From assembly GCF_007954275.1 (NCBI RefSeq), contig NZ_VOLT01000001.1:124001-188000 (forward strand): a stretch of DNA of 64,000 nt, written 5' to 3'. The translations under genes and the position numbers were made by a program. Positions within the stretch are counted from its first letter, which is position 1; each line of letters begins with the position of its first letter. Below the pieces are notes generated by a model. It made no database searches and was not told the DNA's origin. It saw nothing but the letters and a program-made list of their open reading frames with translations. This DNA is from Colwellia demingiae. GTDB lineage: Bacteria; Pseudomonadota; Gammaproteobacteria; Enterobacterales; Alteromonadaceae. Shown here piece after piece: positions 57,957 through 64,000 of this stretch.

Positions 57957-58127
57957 ATGATGGAAAAGAAAGCGTTCAAGCTATTACCTTGTATCTTTTG
58001 TACCATTGGCTATAACTGCTATATAGCAGGTCATAATGTTACCGCTAAGGGTTATCAGTCATTGGTGAAACTACAAAATAAAAAACCAATAACTGAAGAA
58101 GCTAAAACCTCATCCAGTAAAGCTTAG
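57957..58127 (+). CDS. Small hypothetical protein with one hydrophobic segment
   Basis: A 56-residue frame (MMEKKAFKLLPCIFCTIGYN...) with a cysteine-bearing weakly hydrophobic stretch and a polar Lys/Ser-rich tail. TGGAGAAC lies at SD distance before the two adjacent ATG codons at 57957 and 57960. There is no recognised domain. It sits divergent from the broken binding-protein gene and convergent with the CPBP gene. Coding status is uncertain. Confidence 0.42.
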   Translation: MMEKKAFKLLPCIFCTIGYNCYIAGHNVTAKGYQSLVKLQNKKPITEEAKTSSSKA

Positions 58128-58140
58128 TTACTGCCTTAAG

Positions 58141-59040
58141 TTAAACCTTAAGTAAAGGATAAGTAAATAAAGCTAAGTGAACCATATTAAAACAAAAATG
58201 CAGTAAAATTGCATACCAAATCTTACCTGTATTTAGATAAACCAAGCCATACAAGAACCCAGCCAAGGTAGCAACGATCACAAAATTATAGCCACCTGAA
58301 AAATGTGCAATACCAAATAATAAGCTTGTCAGTATAAGCCCTGCTAAAGGGTTTATTAGGCTTGTTAATTTTTGCTGAATGAACCCTCTAAAAAACACTT
58401 CCTCAATAATGCACGTTAATAACAAATTATTTAACGCGAACAACCACCACCAGCTTGGCAACTGGGGATCATATTTAATTAATGATAATAAAATGGCAAG
58501 GCTAAATAGTAGAATAAAAACTAGCATTACTAGAGCACTTAACCGCAAGCTATTCTGCGCTTTAAAAAGAGTGATAGGTTTTTTACTTATTAAGAGTGCT
58601 GGATACAACACCAAAAGAGCAAATAGAATCATCGGTTTATCAAAGTTTAGGTACAGTGTAAAAGGCATACTATTAATGCTTTTTTCCACATTGCTTAATA
58701 CTTGTAAATTATTAAAACCTGGCAATAAATGCGCAGCTAATGCAATACAGCTAATAATAACTAATGCCGTAATGACCGTTTTAATTCTTCGATTCCATAA
58801 CTTATTTGAGGCATTGCTTGAGGGCTTAGTAGATATCTTATTCGCATAATAAGACATTGCTAATAAAAGCGTAATAACACCAAGACCAACCAAATCTATC
58901 GCGTTATAAAACAGTCCGCTAATTAAAGTACAGACTAAGCCAAGTGTCCATAACTTAGGTTTTACAAAAGCAGTCATCAAGGTAATCACTAAGAATAACC
59001 AAGGGGTTACCGATGGGAAAAGGTCTTGTGTGAGCGACAT
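58141..59040 (-). CDS. CPBP-family intramembrane metalloprotease
   Basis: A 299-residue membrane protein with about eight hydrophobic segments. The CPBP (Abi/CAAX protease-like) motifs are visible: EEVFFRGFIQQKL near residue 215, then LLFGIAHFSGG with the second histidine, and a last conserved HFCFNMVHLALF. Such proteins cleave within membranes, and some are linked to bacteriocin self-immunity; the substrate is unknown. It is the last ordinary gene before the repeat-rich accessory stretch. Confidence 0.88.
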   Translation of the reverse strand: MSLTQDLFPSVTPWLFLVITLMTAFVKPKLWTLGLVCTLISGLFYNAIDLVGLGVITLLLAMSYYANKISTKPSSNASNKLWNRRIKTVITALVIISCIALAAHLLPGFNNLQVLSNVEKSINSMPFTLYLNFDKPMILFALLVLYPALLISKKPITLFKAQNSLRLSALVMLVFILLFSLAILLSLIKYDPQLPSWWWLFALNNLLLTCIIEEVFFRGFIQQKLTSLINPLAGLILTSLLFGIAHFSGGYNFVIVATLAGFLYGLVYLNTGKIWYAILLHFCFNMVHLALFTYPLLKV

Positions 59041-59151
59041 AGGATAGTTAATTAGGGTAATTTTAGGTCAAGTTAACATAATGTTAGATGAGGTTGAATG
59101 TTTTAAATTAGAATAGATAGAGTCTACAGCGACTGTTTGTACTTAATTTTT

Positions 59152-60290
59152 CTGCTTGACGTCGCGGTGGCGACAACACAGAAAGGGGAACGACCGCTCC
59201 GCTCCCCTTTCCAATCCCCAGAGCGCCCACTCAGCAGAACATTAAATAACAAACTAGCGCAAACCACGATACCTGCCAATTTATCGTCCATGAACAACGG
59301 CAGCTCTCGACGTCCTGTCTCGGGTCGAGGCTTGCCATTGCTAGTTGGTCATTTCATTGCTGAGATAGGACTGGAGTGTTTGGCATCGTTAGGTTAGTTA
59401 ACCACTCTCAGCCTCGTGGTGCCTTAGTCGAAGTTCCAGACCTTAGTTCACTGGATTCCCGATTAGAAACTTCGGGAATGACGACTTTAAATACCAGTGG
59501 CATAACAACACAATCACCTCCCCTATCTACAAGCACCAAGTCTGCTTGAATCAAGTGCCGTAATGAAAGGCCATATTCACGTATGTTCATCATGGATGAT
59601 GAACAAAGCGATGTAGGGCATGATGGTACAGGACGTACCTTATTAGACAATGCAGGACGCATATTGTCCTGATGCCCGTTCTGCGCTCCTATCGAATAAA
59701 GAGCCTCGACAACACTTGAGTGAATGTAAGATTACGTTTGGATCGCAGCGTCGGTAATTACCAAAGGGAGCTTGGAGTTTACTCTACTGCTTGGCGTCGC
59801 AGTGGCGACAACACAGAAAGGGGAACGACCGCTCCGCTCCCCTTTCCAATCCCCAGAGCGCCCACTCAGCAGAACATTAAATAACAAACTAGCGCAAACC
59901 ACGATACCTGCCAATTTATCGTCCATGAACAACGGCAGCTCTCGACATCCATGTCTCGGGTCGAGCCTTGCTATTGCTAGTTGGTCATTTCATTGCTGAG
60001 ATGGTTTGGTTAACATTCAAAAATAAAAAATAAACACTATATTTTCCTAACCAATCAACACACTCCAAGTCTGCGTTAACAAACGCTGAAATGAACGAAA
60101 GTGTTCACGTATGTTCATCATGGATGATGAACAAAGCGATGTAGGGCATGGATGCCCGTTCAGCGCTGTTACGTCGAAGGTATTGCCTTGAATGTAGGTT
60201 CAAACTTGATTAGCAGCGCCGGGGGATTCCAAAGGGGGTTCGGCGTTTAGCCCCCTTTGGGTGTCGTCGCCACCGCGACAATAGCTTTGA
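59152..60290. repeat. Composite tandem repeat array (two units plus an inverted end)
   Basis: Unit one (59152-59786) and unit two (59787-60290) are built of the same blocks. Block R1 is 59152-59366 and 59787-60002, about 215 bp and nearly identical. Block R2 is 59536-59626 and 60065-60160, with a 10-bp inverted repeat in TGTTCATCATGGATGATGAA. Block R3 starts at 59720 and 60190. Bases 60224-60281 are an inverted copy of the start of R1. Several GC-rich hairpins recur, such as GTCGCGGTGGCGAC and AAAGGGGA...TCCCCTTT. No convincing gene lies within. Confidence 0.85.
59449..59483. repeat. REP-like palindrome inside the array
   Basis: CACTGGATTCCCGATTAGAA followed by CTTCGGGAATGACGAC forms a hairpin through ATTCCCGA/TTCGGGAAT. 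This type of short palindrome is dispersed in many gammaproteobacterial genomes. It occurs only in unit one. Confidence 0.55.
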
Positions 60291-60345
60291 CTAGCAATGA
60301 AATTAGCTCTAACCTGTAAACCAAATTTTAGAATGCAAGAATACA

Positions 60346-61167
60346 ATGTTAAACATTCCGAAAGATAAATACTTGTGCAAGTTCGCAACACTGAACAAAA
60401 ATATCATCAACTCTATATATGAAAATAATTTGTGGCACGCTAGAGTCGATACCCTGAATGATCCGTTCGAGTTCTATTTTAATTTTATAAAAGAACTCCC
60501 TAACTCGACGGATGATTTGTGCAAATTAATGAATGATTCAAACTATTGGGTCAAGCCTCACTTAATAGTTCAGGAACGAGAAGCAGCTATACAATTATTA
60601 GCTTTATCCAAAGAGAATGAATTACGTTCTGGGATAATAAATAAATTAATAGAGCATGAGAAGTTATTAAAAAGACAAATGCAAACTTTATGCGTATGTA
60701 GTCTATCTGAAGCATATGATGAACCATTGATGTGGTCACACTACAGTGATGGAATGAGAGGAGTTTGCTTAATGTTTGATAAAGATGAACTCAAAAGGAG
60801 TTCATTAGAATTTGAAAAGGTTGAATATGGAAATACTCCTCCTAAAATAGATTTTTTTGACCGATATATAAAGCACAAAAATAACGAAGAAATGGAGTTA
60901 GGAAAATTTTTACTCACTAAACACACTGGCTGGACTTATGAAAAAGAATTCAGGTCAGTATCTTTCAAAGTAAATGACAATATAGATCAACTGGGTTTTT
61001 TAAAGAAACTCAAGAAAAATTCGTTAAAAGCAATAATAATGGGCTCTAAAATTTCTCAAGTCGATAAAACATTACTTATAACATTATCTGAAAAATTTGG
61101 GTTCGAGCTTTATATTGCGAAAGCTAATACTGAAGATTATAGTGTTGATATAAAAGAATTTAAATAA
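60346..61167 (+). CDS. DUF2971 family protein
   Basis: A 273-residue soluble protein. The N-terminus (YLCKFATLNKNIINSIYENNLWHARVDTLNDPFE in overlapping view), with NDPFE and the later LCVCSLSEAYDEPLMWSHYSDGMRG, is the signature of DUF2971. Members are widespread but patchy and of unknown function, often in accessory regions. Here it directly follows the repeat array and no SD is obvious, both consistent with transfer. It ends at a strong terminator before the suc genes. Confidence 0.85.
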   Translation: MLNIPKDKYLCKFATLNKNIINSIYENNLWHARVDTLNDPFEFYFNFIKELPNSTDDLCKLMNDSNYWVKPHLIVQEREAAIQLLALSKENELRSGIINKLIEHEKLLKRQMQTLCVCSLSEAYDEPLMWSHYSDGMRGVCLMFDKDELKRSSLEFEKVEYGNTPPKIDFFDRYIKHKNNEEMELGKFLLTKHTGWTYEKEFRSVSFKVNDNIDQLGFLKKLKKNSLKAIIMGSKISQVDKTLLITLSEKFGFELYIAKANTEDYSVDIKEFK

Positions 61168-61196
61168 AAAAAACCCGCTAGATAGCGGGTTTTTAT
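61168..61196. terminator. Bidirectional terminator between DUF2971 and sucD
   Basis: A GC-rich stem, AAACCCGC with GCGGGTTT around a short loop (61171-61178 with 61185-61192), has an A-run left and a T-run right. It ends both the DUF2971 gene and the leftward sucD transcript. Confidence 0.92.
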
Positions 61197-61223
61197 TAAG
61201 AATTACAAGTTGTAAGCGTTAAC

Positions 61224-62096
61224 CTACCAACCTGTTTTCTCTTTAAGTGCTACACCGATGTCAGCTAAAGAACGAACAGTTTTAACACCGGCCGCTTCTA
61301 ATGCTGCAAATTTCTCATCAGCTGTACCTTTACCACCGGCGATAATCGCGCCAGCGTGACCCATACGCTTACCTTCTGGTGCAGTAACACCAGCAATGTA
61401 AGATACTACAGGTTTAGTAACGTTAGCTTTGATATATTCCGCAGCTTCTTCTTCAGCAGTACCACCAATTTCACCAATCATTACGATTGCTTCAGTTTGA
61501 GGATCGTTTTGGAACATTTCCAATACGTCGATGAAGTTAGTACCTGGGATAGGGTCGCCACCAATACCTACACAAGTAGATTGGCCAAAACCAGCATCAG
61601 TAGTTTGTTTAACGGCTTCGTACGTAAGCGTACCAGAACGTGAAACAATACCAACTTTACCTGGTAAATGGATGTGACCAGGCATGATACCAATCTTAGT
61701 TTCGCCAGGAGTAATAACACCTGGACAGTTAGGACCGATCATACGAACGCCAGATTGAACAAGCTTAGCTTTAACGTCAACCATATCTAAAGTTGGGATA
61801 CCTTCAGTAATAGTTACGATAAGCTCGATGCCAGCATCGATAGCTTCTAAAATAGCATCTTTACAGAATGGAGCTGGAACGTAGATAACTGTTGCTGTTG
61901 CGCCAGTTGCTTCTACAGCATCACGTACTGTGTTAAATACTGGTAAACCAAGGTGCGTTTGACCGCCTTTACCTGGGCTTACGCCACCAACCATTTGTGT
62001 ACCGTAATCAATAGCTTGCTCTGAGTGGAAAGTACCTTGACCACCAGTGAAACCTTGACAGATAACTTTAGTATCTTTATTAATTAATACAGACAT
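61224..62096 (-). CDS. sucD: Succinyl-CoA synthetase alpha subunit
   Basis: TCA-cycle enzyme that converts succinyl-CoA to succinate with substrate-level phosphorylation. The 290-residue subunit shows the CoA-binding fold ([19 protein letters not shown]), [13 protein letters not shown], and the phospho-histidine loop [17 protein letters not shown] near residue 246. Its ATG overlaps the sucC stop by one base (TAATG), so translation is coupled. It is the last gene of the leftward suc operon. Confidence 0.97.
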   Translation of the reverse strand: MSVLINKDTKVICQGFTGGQGTFHSEQAIDYGTQMVGGVSPGKGGQTHLGLPVFNTVRDAVEATGATATVIYVPAPFCKDAILEAIDAGIELIVTITEGIPTLDMVDVKAKLVQSGVRMIGPNCPGVITPGETKIGIMPGHIHLPGKVGIVSRSGTLTYEAVKQTTDAGFGQSTCVGIGGDPIPGTNFIDVLEMFQNDPQTEAIVMIGEIGGTAEEEAAEYIKANVTKPVVSYIAGVTAPEGKRMGHAGAIIAGGKGTADEKFAALEAAGVKTVRSLADIGVALKEKTGW

Positions 62097-63262
62097 TATT
62101 TGCCCTCCGCAGCTGCTACAACTTTAGTTGCTGCATCAGTTAATGATTCAGCAGCAATGATGTCTAAGCCAGAGTTTTTAAGAACTTCACGACCTAATTC
62201 AGCATTAGTACCTTCTAAACGTACAACAACTGGTACTTTAACGCCTACTTCTTTAACCGCGCCAATAATACCTTCAGCAATCATGTCACAACGAACGATG
62301 CCACCAAAGATGTTAACTAAAACAGCTTTAACGTTTTCGTCTGAAAGGATGATTTTGAATGCTTCAGAAACACGTTCTTTGTTTGCTCCGCCGCCAACAT
62401 CAAGGAAGTTAGCAGGCTTGCCGCCGTGTAAATTAACGATATCCATAGTACCCATTGCTAGGCCTGCACCGTTAACCATACAACCTACAGTACCATCAAG
62501 AGCTACATAGTTAAGCTCCCATTGTGCTGCATGTGCTTCACGTTCATCTTCTTGAGATGGATCGTGGAAAGCACGCATTTTAGGTTGACGGTAAATAGCA
62601 TTACCATCGATACCAATTTTACCGTCTAAACAATGAAGGTTACCTTCGTCAGTAATAACTAACGGGTTGATTTCTAATAAGGCGAAATCACAATCTTCAA
62701 ACATTTTAGCAAGACCCATAAAGATCTTAACAAACTGCTTCATTTGCGTAGGGTTTAAATCAAGTTTAAAACCTAATTCACGTGCTTGGTAAGGTTGAGC
62801 GCCAACTAATGGATCAATCTCAGCTTGGTGAATTAATTCAGGAGTTTCTTCAGCGATCTTTTCAATGTCAACACCGCCTTCAGTAGATGCCATGAAAACG
62901 ATTCTTTGAGAAGCTCTATCAACAACAGCACCAAGGTATAATTCGTTAGCGATGTCAGTACAGCTTTCAACTAAAATTTTAGCTACTGGCTGTCCGTTTG
63001 CATCTGTTTGGTAAGTAACTAAGTTCTTACCTAACCAGTGTTGAGCAAACTCTTTGATTTCATCTTTTGATTTAACTAGCTTAACACCGCCAGCCTTACC
63101 ACGTCCGCCTGCGTGTACTTGAGTTTTAACAACCCACATATCGCCGCCAATTTTATCAGCCGCTTCGGCAGCTTCTTGAGGTGTATCGCAAGCGAAACCT
63201 TCAGAAACTGGTAAACCGTATTCAGCGAACAATTGTTTCGCTTGGTATTCATGCAAATTCAT
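62096..63262 (-). CDS. sucC: Succinyl-CoA synthetase beta subunit
   Basis: ATP-grasp subunit of succinyl-CoA synthetase, pairing with SucD. The 388-residue protein starts [40 protein letters not shown] is the nucleotide-binding region, [14 protein letters not shown] and [11 protein letters not shown] bind metal, and [17 protein letters not shown] completes the family pattern. Length is the same as in E. coli. It lies 188 bases after sucB with two hairpins in the gap. Confidence 0.97.
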   Translation of the reverse strand: MNLHEYQAKQLFAEYGLPVSEGFACDTPQEAAEAADKIGGDMWVVKTQVHAGGRGKAGGVKLVKSKDEIKEFAQHWLGKNLVTYQTDANGQPVAKILVESCTDIANELYLGAVVDRASQRIVFMASTEGGVDIEKIAEETPELIHQAEIDPLVGAQPYQARELGFKLDLNPTQMKQFVKIFMGLAKMFEDCDFALLEINPLVITDEGNLHCLDGKIGIDGNAIYRQPKMRAFHDPSQEDEREAHAAQWELNYVALDGTVGCMVNGAGLAMGTMDIVNLHGGKPANFLDVGGGANKERVSEAFKIILSDENVKAVLVNIFGGIVRCDMIAEGIIGAVKEVGVKVPVVVRLEGTNAELGREVLKNSGLDIIAAESLTDAATKVVAAAEGK

Positions 63263-63306
63263 GGTGTTTTATCCATTTATCTGTAAATGAAGACTGTTTT
63301 TTACCC

Positions 63307-63411
63307 TTACCTTTCCTTTTTAAAAAGGTAAAACTAAGTAACAGCCTGTGAAAGTTCATCGATTATAGTACAAAAGCTCTAGTGACGGTAGCCAAAAGAG
63401 CTAATACTATA
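63307..63411 (-). other. Two hairpins in the sucB-sucC gap
   Basis: An 8-bp stem (63307-63314 with 63324-63331) and a two-part stem (63364-63370 with 63405-63411, then 63375-63380 with 63397-63402) lie between sucB and sucC. There is no T-run, so they suggest mRNA processing or stabilisation within the operon rather than termination. Confidence 0.5.
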
Positions 63412-63450
63412 GTCTACTAACTATATTATTTTGTACGGGTAGATATACAC

Positions 63451-64000
63451 TTATACGTCTAAAAGAAGACGAGTTGGATCTTCTAACAATTCTTTGATTG
63501 TTACTAAGAAACCAACAGATTCTTTACCGTCTATTAAGCGGTGATCATAAGATAATGCTAAATACATCATAGGTAAAATTTCTACTTTACCGTCAACTGC
63601 CATAGGGCGGTCTTGTATCTTATGCATACCTAAAATCGCTGCTTGAGGTAAGTTAAGAATAGGTGTTGATAATAGTGAACCAAATACACCACCGTTTGTG
63701 ATAGTGAAGTTACCACCAGTCATATCAGCCATTGACAATTTACCGTCACGACCTTTAATTGCTAACTCACGAATTCCATTTTCAATGCCAGCCATGCTTA
63801 ATTGATCAGAATCGCGTAATACTGGTGTAACTAAACCACGTGGCGTAGATACAGCGATAGAGATATCAAAGAAGTTATGATAAACAATGTCATCACCATC
63901 AATAGAAGCGTTAACACCAGGGAAACGTTTTAATGCTTCAGTAACGGCTTTCACGTAAAAAGACATAAAACCAAGACGTGTGTCATGAGTTTTTTCGAAC
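63451..64000 (-). CDS. sucB: 2-oxoglutarate dehydrogenase E2 (dihydrolipoyl succinyltransferase), 3' part
   Basis: The frame is open to the window edge; the visible 183 codons are the C-terminal catalytic domain. [40 protein letters not shown] and the catalytic [15 protein letters not shown] are close to E. coli SucB, as is the C-terminal [12 protein letters not shown]. The lipoyl and E1/E3-binding domains lie outside the window. An internal ATG at 63966 is not the start. It heads the visible sucB-sucC-sucD order. Confidence 0.97.
   Translation of the reverse strand, partial: FEKTHDTRLGFMSFYVKAVTEALKRFPGVNASIDGDDIVYHNFFDISIAVSTPRGLVTPVLRDSDQLSMAGIENGIRELAIKGRDGKLSMADMTGGNFTITNGGVFGSLLSTPILNLPQAAILGMHKIQDRPMAVDGKVEILPMMYLALSYDHRLIDGKESVGFLVTIKELLEDPTRLLLDV

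Noticed and set aside
59137-59397. Open frame of 86 codons in repeat unit one, with a near-identical 75-codon frame at 59772-59999
   Set aside because: Both are translations of the R1 repeat block. They have no SD site or recognisable domain, and their similarity follows from the DNA repeat.
59380-59420. GTTAGGTTAGTTAACC-like sequence as an integron attC core
   Set aside because: No paired RYYYAAC/GTTRRRY sites with the expected spacing, no integrase gene and no cassette-like gene order.
59732-59932. Minus-strand frame of 66 codons across R1
   Set aside because: It reads through the hairpin-rich repeat in antisense and has no independent support as a gene.

Overview
The window is chromosomal DNA of a low-GC, marine, probably cold-adapted gammaproteobacterium of the Alteromonadales, most like Colwellia or a close relative. 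This rests on gene content and order (rne; the zwf-pgl-edd-eda cluster divergent from hexR-pyk; polB/dinG; sucB-sucC-sucD), on protein style, and on families of short TATACC-ended repeats between genes. It is an inference from sequence reading; no search was run. Nearly all of the window is ordinary chromosome. The clearly accessory part is about 59.05-61.2 kb.

Layout. 1-0.12 kb: probable 5' end of leftward rluC. 0.12-3.9 kb: long structured leader and rne (RNase E). 4.2-5.7 kb: two tandem GYF-domain/coiled-coil genes. 5.8-13.7 kb: the Entner-Doudoroff block, with leftward zwf-pgl-edd-eda and rightward hexR-pyk around a control region holding two HexR-type operators. 13.8-19.0 kb: a LytS/LytTR two-component pair, a HIT protein, an AstE/AspA-type metallohydrolase and metC. 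19.2-23.9 kb: divergent polB and dinG sharing one LexA box. 24.0-28.5 kb: a Sel1-repeat membrane protein, a small membrane protein, DUF2947, rlmF and a class II amidotransferase. 28.7-33.8 kb: fadE, a TetR regulator and a second acyl-CoA dehydrogenase. 34.4-35.0 kb: four tandem tRNA-Asp genes with a stable-RNA-type promoter. 35.1-38.5 kb: DUF599, DUF2919, dnaQ and a TIGR03503-like gene.

38.9-43.8 kb: META lipoprotein, cysK, a second lipoprotein, DUF1653, acylphosphatase, rlmI and a PilZ protein. 43.9-51.5 kb: hrpA, a CBS protein and small envelope or membrane proteins. 51.9-58.1 kb: an M9 collagenase-like lipoprotein, trxC, an unrecognised 425-residue protein, a coiled-coil protein and a solute-binding-protein gene broken by one in-frame stop. 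58.1-61.2 kb: a CPBP protease, a composite repeat array and a DUF2971 gene. 61.2-64.0 kb: sucD, sucC and the 3' part of sucB.

How it works together. The 5.8-13.7 kb block takes glucose 6-phosphate to pyruvate, with HexR as the likely sugar-phosphate-responsive regulator. fadE and its neighbours feed acetyl-CoA into the TCA cycle, of which sucBCD is part. rne, hrpA, rlmF, rlmI and the tRNA-Asp array belong to RNA metabolism. The most distinctive non-coding features are the intergenic mobile-element-like repeats: one sits inside the stem of a shared terminator (27.4-27.7 kb), one lies between cysK and its terminator, and a two-unit array with an inverted third end lies at 59.15-60.29 kb. I found no CRISPR array, prophage or transposase gene. 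I did not find a clearly new multi-gene system; the best candidates for undescribed biology are the repeat array, the unrecognised 425-residue protein and the tandem GYF genes.
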